Shown here one piece after another: positions 52,730 to 62,175 of a stretch of 64,000 nt of DNA (positions within the stretch are counted from its first letter, which is position 1; each line of letters starts with the position of its first letter). The notes below the pieces were generated by a model that had not been told where the DNA came from, made no database searches, and worked only from the letters and a program-made list of their open reading frames with translations. Where the stretch lies: contig DDLS01000118.1 in assembly GCA_002340255.1 (NCBI GenBank), positions 1-64,000 on the forward strand, written 5' to 3'. Both the position numbers and the translations under genes were made by a program. Origin of the DNA: Cyanobacteria bacterium UBA2566 (GTDB lineage: Bacteria; Cyanobacteriota; Cyanobacteriia; Cyanobacteriales; Desertifilaceae).

Positions 52730-53104
52730 CTACCACAGGGGCAAAATGGGGGTAATGCTTTCCTGATTGGACTCAGATACATTACTCCAATGGTAGGAAT
52801 TGATAGCCTCAGAATTCACAGTTTTTACTAAGGTTGTCTGTTGAGGATCGATAATTTCAGACGATCCATCCCAGTCATTTTCCTGTTTTCCAGAGGAGAT
52901 CGCTGGACTAAACCAAACTAACGCGGTACTGCCACTCGCCCCTAAAATAATCGCTAAGGGCACAAACTCACTCTTCACCACTTTTACAATTGGAATACAA
53001 AGAGCTAACATAACTACTGCACAGGGCCAAATAATTGCAGTAGCTGCGATTTTTGCTCCTCGACCTCCTGAATGACGCTCTACTCGATGCACTTGTTTAA
53101 CCAT
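52730..53104 (-). CDS. Two-helix membrane protein of unknown function
   Basis: A 124-residue protein with two transmembrane helices (ATAIIWPCAVVMLALCIPIV and FVPLAIILGASGSTALVWF) and a polar C-terminal tail. The start ATG at 53104 (MVKQVHRVERHSGGRG) is preferred over one 5 codons upstream, since the sequence opens with a basic segment typical of such proteins. No family recognised. Confidence 0.6.
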   Translation of the reverse strand: MVKQVHRVERHSGGRGAKIAATAIIWPCAVVMLALCIPIVKVVKSEFVPLAIILGASGSTALVWFSPAISSGKQENDWDGSSEIIDPQQTTLVKTVNSEAINSYHWSNVSESNQESITPILPLW

Positions 53105-53267
53105 TAACTGAGCCTCCAATTTAGAAAATTAGGGAATGAGTGGGCTGTTTGGTTGCCCAACAGAAAATCTTTCTACTGAAGACGTATACTATAGCAGTTG
53201 ATAGCCCATACTTGACTATCAACTCTAATAAGGGTAAAACCCGTTTTTCTTAAATTATCTTTTGCCT

Positions 53268-53283
53268 AGTGCGAAGCGCTGTA
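53268..53283. repeat. Palindromic repeat before GT39 gene
   Basis: TAGTGCGAAGCGCTGTA, just 8 bases before the start codon of the GT39 gene. A member of the same palindrome family as 7229. Confidence 0.6.
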
Positions 53284-53290
53284 ATCTTCC

Positions 53291-54937
53291 ATGTACCGTA
53301 ATTTTTGGTCTCTTTGCTCACCTAACCGTTTGCTCAGAGTTGATCGCCGCATAGATCGATTCTGGGCGTTGGGATTCCTGGTAGCAGCTCTGGTACTATT
53401 TTTGATTAATCTAGGAGGAGTGGCCTTAAGAGATTGGGATGAAGGAACCATTGCCCAAGTTGCCCGCAATATTAGCCTCTCTTCTAGTTGGCAAGGTTGG
53501 TTGTTCCCCACGTTATCCGGATTACCCTATTTTAATAAACCCCCTCTAGTGCATTGGTTAATTGCTCTGATGTATCAATTGGTGGGGGTGAATGAATGGG
53601 CGACTCGTTTTCCTTCTGCGTTGCTTACCGCTACCTCTGTTCCTATTTTTTATAGCTTAGGTTTGGAAGTGTTTCAACAACGACTGTCAGTTATTTTTTC
53701 TACCTTAATTTATTTAACCTTATTGCCTGTGGTTCGCCATGGCCGGTTAGCGATGCTAGATGGGCCGGTTTTATGTTTTTTGCTGTTGATGATGCTATTT
53801 GCTGTGAAGGGACGGCGTAATGTTCGCGATAGTCTCGGTTTGGGGTTAGGATTGGGTCTAATTGCGCTGACAAAAAGTATTTTAGCACTGTTATTGGGGG
53901 CGATCGCACTCCTGTTTTTAGCTTGGGATACTCCCCGTCTACTCAAGTCCGTTTATCTTTGGACTGGGATCGTCTTAGGTCTCATTCCAGTTGCACTCTG
54001 GTACGGTCTACAACTGTTCCATTATGGAGACCCGTTTTTAGAAACCGGATTAGTGCATCAATCGTTTAGTCGCATTTGGCAGTCTGTAGAAAATCGTTCT
54101 GGCCCCCCATGGTATTATCTGCTAGAAATTCTGAAATTATCCCTTCCATGGTTGTTGATGGTTATTCCCGGTTTAGGATTAGCTTGGCAACACCGGAGTC
54201 TGAGTTGGGGAAAATTGGTTTTAGTCTGGGGAGGGATTTATTTTACAGCGATTTCTATCATGAGTACCAAATTACCTTGGTATGTTCTGCCTTTATATCC
54301 CGCCTTAGCATTAGCTGGAGGTGCGCAACTAACAGAATTTTGGCGGGCCTATTCCCAAGGCGTTCCGCGATTGAAATCGAGGTTGATCAAAAGCTTAACT
54401 GGAAGTTTTTGGGGATTAGCGATCGCCTCTTGGGGGGCTACCCTATATGTGATGATCGCTCAACCCGTTTCTAGTTGGATAATTCCTGCGCTCTTTGGGT
54501 CTATTGCCCTTACTTTGACAGTCGTTAGCCTTTTATTTCAACAGGGTGATTATCAGTTTATTGGGATTTTAGGATGGGGATTGTATGTGTCGTTGTTTCT
54601 ATTGATGGCTTCTCCAATTTGGGTTTGGGAACTTGAAGAAGGATTTGCGGTTAAACCCGTGGCTGAAGTACTGATTGCCTATACTCCGGTGAAACAACCG
54701 ATTATGACCAATTATCCCCATGGTCGTCCTTCTCTAGATTTTTACAGCGATCGCCGCCTGATTCCCGCCAATTTTGAGCAAATTCTCCACACTTGGTCTC
54801 AATACCCCCAACCCTATCTCCTTTTAGACAAAGCAGGATTAGAGGAACTCGAAGCCCGTTTTCCCCAGGGAGTCCAACGCTTAGGATCGGCAGAAGGTTG
54901 GACATTAGTCACCAAATCTTCAGCTTTTTTGGGTTAG
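53291..54937 (+). CDS. Family 39 glycosyltransferase (ArnT/PMT-like)
   Basis: A 548-residue integral membrane glycosyltransferase with about 11-12 transmembrane helices and the characteristic early loop RDWDEGTIAQVARN (acidic pair needed for polyprenyl-linked sugar binding) and FNKPPLVHWL. It transfers a sugar from a lipid carrier to a periplasmic acceptor, probably lipid A or a surface glycan; target unknown. Its stop overlaps the next gene on the opposite strand by 4 bp. Confidence 0.9.
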   Translation: MYRNFWSLCSPNRLLRVDRRIDRFWALGFLVAALVLFLINLGGVALRDWDEGTIAQVARNISLSSSWQGWLFPTLSGLPYFNKPPLVHWLIALMYQLVGVNEWATRFPSALLTATSVPIFYSLGLEVFQQRLSVIFSTLIYLTLLPVVRHGRLAMLDGPVLCFLLLMMLFAVKGRRNVRDSLGLGLGLGLIALTKSILALLLGAIALLFLAWDTPRLLKSVYLWTGIVLGLIPVALWYGLQLFHYGDPFLETGLVHQSFSRIWQSVENRSGPPWYYLLEILKLSLPWLLMVIPGLGLAWQHRSLSWGKLVLVWGGIYFTAISIMSTKLPWYVLPLYPALALAGGAQLTEFWRAYSQGVPRLKSRLIKSLTGSFWGLAIASWGATLYVMIAQPVSSWIIPALFGSIALTLTVVSLLFQQGDYQFIGILGWGLYVSLFLLMASPIWVWELEEGFAVKPVAEVLIAYTPVKQPIMTNYPHGRPSLDFYSDRRLIPANFEQILHTWSQYPQPYLLLDKAGLEELEARFPQGVQRLGSAEGWTLVTKSSAFLG

Positions 54938-55350
54938 GGTTCGAGTTCCAGTTGTGGATGTAGCGATCGCATAATTTGACTGCCTTGTTGCATCCAATGG
55001 GGAATAGGATTGTCTAACTCTTTGAACCGTTCAGTGGCAGCTAAGGCAAAACTAAACAGTACAATGCTAGCCATCACGGCGATCCAACAGGGGGGTTTAG
55101 CACTACCAAAATCTCTCATTACCCTTGCTAGGGGATGACTTTGGCGGCGCAATAATTGACTGGAAATGAAGGGTTTCAACTTGAATGGATCGCGGACATA
55201 ATGGCCACTCTTGCTGACCACTAATCGTTGATGACAATAGGGACAGATATACAATCCACTCTGCAACTGTCCCAACGGTAAGACCTGGACTTGATGACAA
55301 ATGGGACAAGTCGAGGAGTGACTCTCAAAATTAAATGTATCTGCATTCAT
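54934..55350 (-). CDS. Zinc-ribbon membrane protein of unknown function
   Basis: A 138-residue protein with a zinc ribbon (CPICHQ and CPYCHQ, 17 residues between) followed by a basic linker and a transmembrane helix (WIAVMASIVLFSFALA). No family function is known. It overlaps the GT39 stop by 4 bp on the other strand. Confidence 0.7.
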   Translation of the reverse strand: MNADTFNFESHSSTCPICHQVQVLPLGQLQSGLYICPYCHQRLVVSKSGHYVRDPFKLKPFISSQLLRRQSHPLARVMRDFGSAKPPCWIAVMASIVLFSFALAATERFKELDNPIPHWMQQGSQIMRSLHPQLELEP

Positions 55351-55555
55351 TGCACTTATGCGTTGAAAACCCTTTTTATTTTACCCCAGACCTAGGGAGA
55401 AATCAGGTTAAGAATCCTTACTCTTTTGAGGCGGTCTCCAGATTCACTCTGTTCTGGAGTCTTCTTCCTGCATTTCTCCCCTGAACCCGAATTCACGGGC
55501 GTGGATTCAGAGAGGTTAGATTGCCCACTGGTTGCTCGAAAGGGAGAGCAAATAC

Positions 55556-55948
55556 TTATTCTTCGACGTTATCTTCACCTCCGATTTGCTTCAGATGAAT
55601 ATGTTTGCGACCTAAAGAGATTTCAAACTCATCACCCTGTTGTAGATTCATCTGCTTAGTGTAGGCTGCTCCAATAAGTAAGTTGCCATTCGATTGAACC
55701 GTAATCCGATAGCTGGCACTGCGTCCGCCTCGTCCATTCGATGAGCTTTTCCCATCCAGCTCAATTCCTTCTGCATCGATCAATGCATTGAGGAATTTCA
55801 TCATATTCACCCGTTCTACTCCACCTTTAGTGAAGGTACAGTAGCCACATGCTTTCGCTTTCTCTTCTTTGCTCAGGTGGTCTAGCTCTTTAACCTTGTC
55901 AACTAACTCTTGACCGACTAGAGGTTTTGTTTTCTCTGCTTTACTCAT
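55556..55948 (-). CDS. cyAbrB-family transcriptional regulator
   Basis: A 130-residue DNA-binding protein specific to cyanobacteria. The N-terminal half has LSKEEKAKACGYCTFTKGG and RVNMMKFLNALIDAEG, and the C-terminal AbrB domain has YRITVQSNGNLLIGAAYTKQMNLQQGDEFEI. cyAbrB proteins act as broad nucleoid-like regulators of carbon and nitrogen metabolism. It looks nearer to cyAbrB1 than cyAbrB2 in the N-terminal PLVGQELVDKVKEL, but this is from memory. One CGYC pair might sense redox. Confidence 0.9.
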   Translation of the reverse strand: MSKAEKTKPLVGQELVDKVKELDHLSKEEKAKACGYCTFTKGGVERVNMMKFLNALIDAEGIELDGKSSSNGRGGRSASYRITVQSNGNLLIGAAYTKQMNLQQGDEFEISLGRKHIHLKQIGGEDNVEE

Positions 55949-56176
55949 TACTTAATGGCTCAATTTAGAACTGTTTTCAGTTTAACGGATATTTGCCGAA
56001 AAAAAAAAGGTTTTTCTTTCCAACGGCTAGTAACAATATATTACAACACCTGGCACAAAAGTTGGCCCATGTCAGAATAAAATCGTGACCTCAGACAACC
56101 GGATGCTAAGTAAGCGATTGTGAGGGTTTCCATAAAGGTCATAAGTCACCCATCCGATTAATAGATTCTCCTAGAG

Positions 56177-56620
56177 ATGAAGTTGACAACCCGGGGTCAT
56201 TATAGTGTTAAGGCCCTGTTAGATTTAACCTTACAACCCGGCTATGGCCCGTCATCTGTGCAGGCGATCGCCACTCGTCAAGATATCTCGGCTGCCTATT
56301 TAGAAAAACTCTTAATTCAACTGCGAGAAGCGGGCTTAGTTTATTCTGTTCGAGGGGCACAAGGAGGCTACGGTTTAGCCCATCAACCTGCCCATATTTC
56401 TCTAGGGCAAGTCCTCGAAGCAGTCGGTGAAAGCTTACCTTCTCTAGCCAATCGTCCTCCCGATAGCAATCAAGTAGAAGACTGGGTAACCTATAGTTTA
56501 TGGAATCGCCTCCATCAAAAACTTAAAGAATCCCTGTATACTATTTCCCTAGAAGATCTCTACTTCGATGCTCGTAGTTGGCAAGCCTCCCAAGGGGAAG
56601 CCAGTAATTTTGTGGTTTAG
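56177..56620 (+). CDS. Rrf2-family transcriptional regulator without cysteines
   Basis: A 147-residue winged-helix protein of the Rrf2/IscR/NsrR family: MKLTTRGHYSVKALLDL at the start, recognition region DISAAYLEKLLIQLREAGLV and wing SVRGAQGGYGL. Classic members bind an Fe-S cluster with three Cys after the wing; here that stretch reads ESLPSLANRPPDSNQ and the protein has no Cys. It may therefore work as an apo-regulator or bind another ligand. It is 12 bp upstream of cbiB and may be cotranscribed. Confidence 0.9.
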   Translation: MKLTTRGHYSVKALLDLTLQPGYGPSSVQAIATRQDISAAYLEKLLIQLREAGLVYSVRGAQGGYGLAHQPAHISLGQVLEAVGESLPSLANRPPDSNQVEDWVTYSLWNRLHQKLKESLYTISLEDLYFDARSWQASQGEASNFVV

Positions 56621-56631
56621 GGCAAAAACTT

Positions 56632-57624
56632 ATGGTATGCTTCTGGCCCCAGATCTCTTTAGCGATCGCCTCAATTCTGGATTTTGCGATCGGCGATCCT
56701 TGGCATTGGCCTCACCCCGTTCAACTCATGGGAAAACTGATTGCTCAGGGCACAGAGTTTATCCTTAAATCTTTCCACTCTCCCCAGAGCCAACGGTGGG
56801 CAGGAGTTATCCTAGGGCTTACCCTCATAGGCATGGCGGCCCTAGTTAGTGATAGAATCGTCTGGCTGGCTAACAAGGGTCATCCTCTCCTAGGAATCGG
56901 TATTGAAAGCATACTTTTAGCCAGTTGTTTTGCGGGCAGAAGTTTACACCATGCTGCCCTGGATGTCCTCAATCATCTACAAGCTGGAGATCTCCCCAAC
57001 GCTCGCCAAAAGCTCAGTTTGTATGTAGGTCGAGATACCCAAACCCTCAATGAACCAGAAATTCTTCGGGCCGTCCTAGAAACGATCGCTGAAAATGCCA
57101 TTGATGGTGTGACAGCGCCCCTCTTTTATGCTATTTTGGGCAGTCTAATTCCTGGTTTGGGGGGACTCCCTCTGGCGATGGGTTATAAGGCTGCCAGTAC
57201 CTTAGATTCAATGATTGGTTATCGAGAATCTCCCTACTTATATATCGGTTGGTTTAGTGCCAAGCTGGAAGACTTACTAACTTGGCTTCCCTGTCGCTTA
57301 ACAGTGATTACTCTGGGTCTATTATCCGGTCAATTAAAAAAAGTTTGGGTTCTGTGCAAACGGGATGCAGTCCATGACCCTAGCCCTAATTCTGGATGGA
57401 GTGAATGTGTCTATGCAGCCATTTTAGGAGTGCAATTAGGGGGAGTCAATCGCTACGGCACAACGATCAAAATCAAACCCCTTTTAGGCGATCGTATCCA
57501 CCCCATTACCCCCACTTCTATCAGCAAAGCCCTAAGCCTAACTCGCCATTGTTTTCTCATTTGGTTAGGGTTAGGGATTAGCCTGGGATTCCGCCTCTCG
57601 GATTGGGGCTTAGACCTCTTCTGA
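56632..57624 (+). CDS. cbiB: Adenosylcobinamide-phosphate synthase
   Basis: A 330-residue membrane protein that attaches the aminopropanol arm to adenosylcobyric acid in B12 synthesis (CbiB in Salmonella, CobD in Pseudomonas). Family signatures: ILDFAIGDPWHWPHPVQLMGKL, GRDTQTLNEPEILRAVLETIAENAIDG, FYAILG and RLTVITLGLL. The early active-site segment is well kept. It lies 12 bp after the Rrf2 gene. Confidence 0.93.
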   Translation: MVCFWPQISLAIASILDFAIGDPWHWPHPVQLMGKLIAQGTEFILKSFHSPQSQRWAGVILGLTLIGMAALVSDRIVWLANKGHPLLGIGIESILLASCFAGRSLHHAALDVLNHLQAGDLPNARQKLSLYVGRDTQTLNEPEILRAVLETIAENAIDGVTAPLFYAILGSLIPGLGGLPLAMGYKAASTLDSMIGYRESPYLYIGWFSAKLEDLLTWLPCRLTVITLGLLSGQLKKVWVLCKRDAVHDPSPNSGWSECVYAAILGVQLGGVNRYGTTIKIKPLLGDRIHPITPTSISKALSLTRHCFLIWLGLGISLGFRLSDWGLDLF

Positions 57625-57726
57625 GCTACCCTGTCGATCGCCCTCGCTTTTTTCCGGTGAATCGACGATAATCAAAAGACCACTTCCCCGAAACTTGTCC
57701 GAAGTCCTCCCTATCTCAGTGCAATT

Positions 57727-58269
57727 ATGGCCACTCAAATTGTTGAAATTCTTGATGCTGACGAAATTCGTCGAACCTTAACTCGGTTAGCTTCCCAAAT
57801 TATTGAAAAATCAGGGGAATTATCCCAAATCGTGCTATTGGGTATCCATACCCGTGGAGTTCCTTTGGCCCATTTAATTGCTGAACAAATCATGTTGCTC
57901 GAACAAACCCCTATTGCGGTGGGAGCATTAGATGTGACATTTTATCGGGATGACTTGGAGCAAATTGGGGTAAGAACGCCTGCAAAGACAGAAATTCCCC
58001 TCGATTTATCAGGGAAAACCGTCGTTTTAGTTGATGATGTCATCTATAAAGGGCGAACGATTCGAGCGGCTCTGAATGCAGTCAGTGATTATGGAAGACC
58101 GGCAGAAATTTGGTTGGTGGTGTTGGTGGATAGGGGCCATCGGGAGCTACCCATTCACCCAGATTTCGCGGGGAAACAGTTGCCCACCTCTAGGGAAGAA
58201 AAGGTGAAAGTTTACTTAAAAGAGGTGGATGGCCGGGATGCTGTAGAATTACAGCGCTTCGAGCTGTAA
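57727..58269 (+). CDS. pyrR: PyrR: pyrimidine regulator / uracil phosphoribosyltransferase
   Basis: A 180-residue protein of the type I PRTase fold. PRPP motif [18 protein letters not shown] is standard, and [15 protein letters not shown] and [14 protein letters not shown] match PyrR. In Bacillus it regulates pyr operon attenuation; in cyanobacteria it may serve mainly as an uracil PRTase since no pyr attenuator is seen here. The C-terminal codons lie within a palindromic repeat (58250-58267). Confidence 0.94.
   Translation: MATQIVEILDADEIRRTLTRLASQIIEKSGELSQIVLLGIHTRGVPLAHLIAEQIMLLEQTPIAVGALDVTFYRDDLEQIGVRTPAKTEIPLDLSGKTVVLVDDVIYKGRTIRAALNAVSDYGRPAEIWLVVLVDRGHRELPIHPDFAGKQLPTSREEKVKVYLKEVDGRDAVELQRFEL
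58250..58267. repeat. Palindromic repeat at the pyrR 3' end
   Basis: TACAGCGCTTCGAGCTGTA, with a TTCG loop. It encodes the last residues (QRFEL) of PyrR. Confidence 0.7.
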
Positions 58270-58308
58270 TGTCATCAGTTAAAGAAACTAAACTCTATAA
58301 ATTATAAA

Positions 58309-59133
58309 TTACAGAATCTTCTCCAGACCATAGACCAGAGTTTTCAGTTCTAAGACTTTACGAATAGCTAACAGAACGCCAGGCATATAGCAAAGGCGAT
58401 CGCTGGTATCGTGGCGTAAGGTATATAATTCTCCAGGGGAACCGAATAAGACTTCCTGATGGGCAATTAACCCTGGAAGGCGCACGCTATGAATCCGAAT
58501 ATTCTCATCCGCTAAACCTCCCCTCGCTCCCGCTATATTTTCCTTCTCCTTGACCTTGGGAGGATTATAAGATTTACCTAACTCACCTAACAATTGGGCC
58601 GTTTTTATCGCTGTTCCACTGGGAGCATCTGCTTTCTGGTCATGATGGAGTTCAATAATCTCTACATGGTCGAAATATTTTGACGCTTGGATGGCCGCCT
58701 GTTGTAATAGAACCATACCAATAGAAAAATTCGGAATTACTAAACACCCCGTACTGGCTTTATCGGCAAATTCTGCCAACTCTTGGAGTTGCTGGGGACT
58801 CAGACCGGTTGTCCCAACCACCGGACGAATACCATAGGCGATCGCACTGCGGACATTTTCATAGACCGAATCCGGGTGCGTAAAATCTACCATTACCCCC
58901 AACTGACTCTCTTGAGTCCCATAGGCTAGCATCGACTCCAACTGATTCAGAACGGGGACTTCTAGAGGGCCACATCCAGCTACTTCTCCTACATCCTTGC
59001 CCTTATGATCCGGATTGAGATCCACCCCCCCAATCAACTTCATATCCTCAGCTTGGGAAACAGCCTTAATGACCTCTCGGCCCATTTTCCCGGCTGCACC
59101 ATTGACAATTACTGGAATCGGCCGATCGCTCAT
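58309..59133 (-). CDS. dapB: 4-hydroxy-tetrahydrodipicolinate reductase
   Basis: A 274-residue NAD(P)H-dependent enzyme of the diaminopimelate/lysine pathway. Motifs are [13 protein letters not shown] (dinucleotide-binding), [17 protein letters not shown] and the catalytic [19 protein letters not shown] lies six bases before the ATG at 59131-59133, and three before a second ATG; the former is preferred. Single gene. Confidence 0.95.
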   Translation of the reverse strand: MSDRPIPVIVNGAAGKMGREVIKAVSQAEDMKLIGGVDLNPDHKGKDVGEVAGCGPLEVPVLNQLESMLAYGTQESQLGVMVDFTHPDSVYENVRSAIAYGIRPVVGTTGLSPQQLQELAEFADKASTGCLVIPNFSIGMVLLQQAAIQASKYFDHVEIIELHHDQKADAPSGTAIKTAQLLGELGKSYNPPKVKEKENIAGARGGLADENIRIHSVRLPGLIAHQEVLFGSPGELYTLRHDTSDRLCYMPGVLLAIRKVLELKTLVYGLEKIL

Positions 59134-59166
59134 CATCAACTCCTGAATCATAAAACAAACAAGCAC

Positions 59167-59577
59167 AATTGGCAGATCGTCCCTTGGCGTTAAGTCCTCT
59201 AGAAAGACACAATAGAACAGTTAGGCGATCAGAGGCTTATCCTATCATGACCCTTGACATTCCAACATAGATCGACTGTCTTCTTCAGATGATCCGGTTC
59301 CCTTGACAATCTCCTTGGAGAGAGGATAATAACACTCTTTTATCTTTGACTAAAACTTAAATGGACTTAGAGATCTATGACCCTCAGCCATCATAAAATC
59401 TATTATCATAGCTCAATATTAGAACAAATCTCAGTCCTAATCTGAGCGGATGTAACGATACTTCCTCGCCAAGTAAGTTTCTCCATCTAATCTAATTGCT
59501 ACAACTCCAGATGTGACAGGGTGCGATAAGCAGCAAGACAGTTTGCCGCTGATGCCAACCATACCAACCATAAAAAC
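59167..59577. other. Divergent intergenic region between dapB and the cyclase gene
   Basis: This 410-base gap must hold promoters for dapB and the cyclase gene. No gene or recognised regulatory motif is seen. Confidence 0.5.
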
Positions 59578-62175
59578 ATGATGCACCGTTCCTTACAGGT
59601 ACCTGTTCATGTCGGACTCAGTCCGAAACACCAGCCGATGAGAGACAAGGATAAAACGAAAGAAGAATTGGTACAGGAATTAGTCAGCCTGCGCCAGCAA
59701 GTGATTAACTTGCAACATCAACTGCGGTCAACTCAGGCTGACTGGGAAAGCCGATGGGAAAAAACAGAAGCTGAACTCAAGTCTGAGGTAGAGGCTCGCA
59801 CGGCAGCGCTCAAGGAGTCTAACGATCAGTTTGTGGCAGAGATTGCTGAACGCTATCAAGCCCTTCATGCCTTGCGCACGGCTAAAGATCAATTAGAAGC
59901 CATTTTAGAAGCGGTACCGGGAACGGTCTCTTGGATTAGTCACGATCTGCGCTACCTGGGAGTTAATCGTCATTTAGCAGAGATCTTTAATTTGCCCCCA
60001 GAAGAATTTGCTGGCAAACCCTTGGGCTTTTTAGGGAGTAGTGATGGATTCGATCGATTTGTGCAAGATTTCTTTGCCAGTGATACTCTGGAAGCCTTTC
60101 GGGAAGTGGCGATGCGTATTAAGGGAAAACATCGAATATTCTTGATTGTGGCCCAAAAATATGATAGGAATAAGGCGGCTTTTACAGTCGGAATTGATAT
60201 TACCGAACGCAAAGAAGCAGAAGAAGCTCTACGCGAAGCAGAAAATAAGTATCGGACGATTTTTGAAAATGCAGTGGAGGGCATTTTTCAGACGACTCCC
60301 GACGGGCGCTATTTAAGTGCTAATCCGGCTTTAGCTCGAATTTATGGATATGGCTCCCCAGAAGACTTGAAAAGTATGCTTATTGATGTTGAGTCTCAGC
60401 TTTATCTCGATCCTCAACGACGACAAGAATTTATTAATTTGCTAGAGCAGTACGATTCTATTGTGGGGTTTGAGTCCCAGATTCGCCGGTTGGATGGCAA
60501 ATTAACGTGGATTTCCGAGAATGGGCGATCGGTGCGGGATAAGGCGGGTAATTTGCTCTATTACGAGGGAACGGTTGAGGATATTACCGAGCGTAAGCAA
60601 GCAGAGGAGCAACTGCGGCGACTGAATGAAGAGTTGGAGCAGCGAGTTGAGGAAAGAACGGTTGAGTTAAAGCAGGCGGTGGATCAGTTAACCGTGGAGG
60701 TAGCCGAACGGGAACGGGTGGAAGCAGCGCTGCGGGTGTCTGAGGCAGAATTGCGGGCATTGTTTGCGGCGATGACGGATATTATTACGGTGTTTGATGC
60801 TGAAGGTCGGTTTATGAAGGTAGTTTCGACGAATTCGGAGACCTTGTTTAGTCCCACGACCGATCGCATCGGAAAAACGGTTTATGATGTTTTTCCTCCC
60901 GAACAAGCAGAGCTTTTTGCCCAGCAAATTCAGGCGGTTGTAGAAACGGGGCAAACCATGAACTTAGAGTATTCTTTGCCTGTTTCTCTGATGCCAGGAA
61001 TGGTGGCGGAAAATCGGGATTTTCTCTCTCAGGATACGCAGGGAAATGAGGTGTGGTTTGCTGCTAGTGTTTCTCCGATGCCAGATAGTTGCGTGATTTG
61101 GGTAGCTCGGAATATCACGGAACGCAAGCGAGTTGTGGATGCTATGCGGGCGGCAGAAGAAAAATATCGAAGTATTTTTGAGAATGCAGCCGAAGGTATT
61201 TTTCAACTGACTCCAGATGGATGCTATTTGAGTGCCAATCCAGCTTTGGCTCGGATGTATGGTTATTCGTCTCCAGAGGAGTTAATGGAGCGCTTGCGAA
61301 ATGTGGGGACTCATCTTTATGTCGATCCAGGTCGTCGAGAAGAGTTTATGAGGTTGATTGAGCGGGAAAATGCGGTCTCTAATTTTGATTCTCAGGTGTA
61401 TCGCCAGGATCGCAGTATTATTTGGACTTCTGAGAAGGCTAGAGCCGTTCGCGATGAGCAAGGAAATTTATTGTTTTGTGAGGGAACAGTAGAGGATATT
61501 ACAAAGCGGAAGGAGGCGGAAGCCGCCTTAAGGGCAGAGCAGGAGAAGTCGGAAGATTTGCTCTTAAATATATTGCCCGGGGCGATCGCCCAACGGCTGA
61601 AACAGGAAGAGAAAAATTTGATCGCCGATCGCTTTGATGAGGTGACCATTTTGTTTGCTGATATCGTGGGCTTTACCCGCATGTCTTCAGGAATTTCGGC
61701 AACGGAGTTGGTCAATTTGCTCAATGAAATCTTTTCTCAATTTGACAAATTGGCGAAAAAACATCAAGTGGAAAAGATTAAAACTATTGGGGATTCTTAT
61801 ATGGTGGTCAGTGGGATTCCGATGCCCCGTGAGGATCATGCGGAGGCGATCGCCCAAATGGCGCTGGATATGCAACGGGCAATTCCTCGCTTTCGTCAAC
61901 CGAATGGTCAACCGCTTCAATTGCGAATTGGCATGAGTACAGGTCCTGTGGTGGCTGGGGTAATTGGGATGGCGAAGTTTATTTATGATTTGTGGGGAGA
62001 TGCGGTGAATGTGGCTTCGCGTATGGAATCTATGGGCATTCCGGGTAAAATTCAGGTGACTGAAGCGGCCTATGAACGGCTTAAACATCGCTATTCATTT
62101 GAAAAGCGGGGTGAAATTGAGGTGAAGGGGAAAGGGATGATGACGACCTATTGGTTGATAGGAACTGAGCTTTGA
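59578..62175 (+). CDS. PAS-domain adenylate cyclase (class III)
   Basis: An 865-residue soluble protein: N-terminal coiled coil (about 25-90), four PAS units (about 105-210, 215-345, 385-520, 522-645) and a class III cyclase (about 685-860). Metal-binding Asp are D695 in LFADIVGFTR and D739 in KTIGDSYM. The purine-selecting residues are Lys (EKIKTIG) and Asp (YDLWGD), the ATP-type pair, so cAMP is the predicted product. PAS2 and PAS4 are near duplicates (YRTIFENAVEGIFQ and YRSIFENAAEGIFQ). There is no transmembrane segment, so the sensed signal should be intracellular or diffusible (redox, light or gas). Confidence 0.92.
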   Translation: MMHRSLQVPVHVGLSPKHQPMRDKDKTKEELVQELVSLRQQVINLQHQLRSTQADWESRWEKTEAELKSEVEARTAALKESNDQFVAEIAERYQALHALRTAKDQLEAILEAVPGTVSWISHDLRYLGVNRHLAEIFNLPPEEFAGKPLGFLGSSDGFDRFVQDFFASDTLEAFREVAMRIKGKHRIFLIVAQKYDRNKAAFTVGIDITERKEAEEALREAENKYRTIFENAVEGIFQTTPDGRYLSANPALARIYGYGSPEDLKSMLIDVESQLYLDPQRRQEFINLLEQYDSIVGFESQIRRLDGKLTWISENGRSVRDKAGNLLYYEGTVEDITERKQAEEQLRRLNEELEQRVEERTVELKQAVDQLTVEVAERERVEAALRVSEAELRALFAAMTDIITVFDAEGRFMKVVSTNSETLFSPTTDRIGKTVYDVFPPEQAELFAQQIQAVVETGQTMNLEYSLPVSLMPGMVAENRDFLSQDTQGNEVWFAASVSPMPDSCVIWVARNITERKRVVDAMRAAEEKYRSIFENAAEGIFQLTPDGCYLSANPALARMYGYSSPEELMERLRNVGTHLYVDPGRREEFMRLIERENAVSNFDSQVYRQDRSIIWTSEKARAVRDEQGNLLFCEGTVEDITKRKEAEAALRAEQEKSEDLLLNILPGAIAQRLKQEEKNLIADRFDEVTILFADIVGFTRMSSGISATELVNLLNEIFSQFDKLAKKHQVEKIKTIGDSYMVVSGIPMPREDHAEAIAQMALDMQRAIPRFRQPNGQPLQLRIGMSTGPVVAGVIGMAKFIYDLWGDAVNVASRMESMGIPGKIQVTEAAYERLKHRYSFEKRGEIEVKGKGMMTTYWLIGTEL

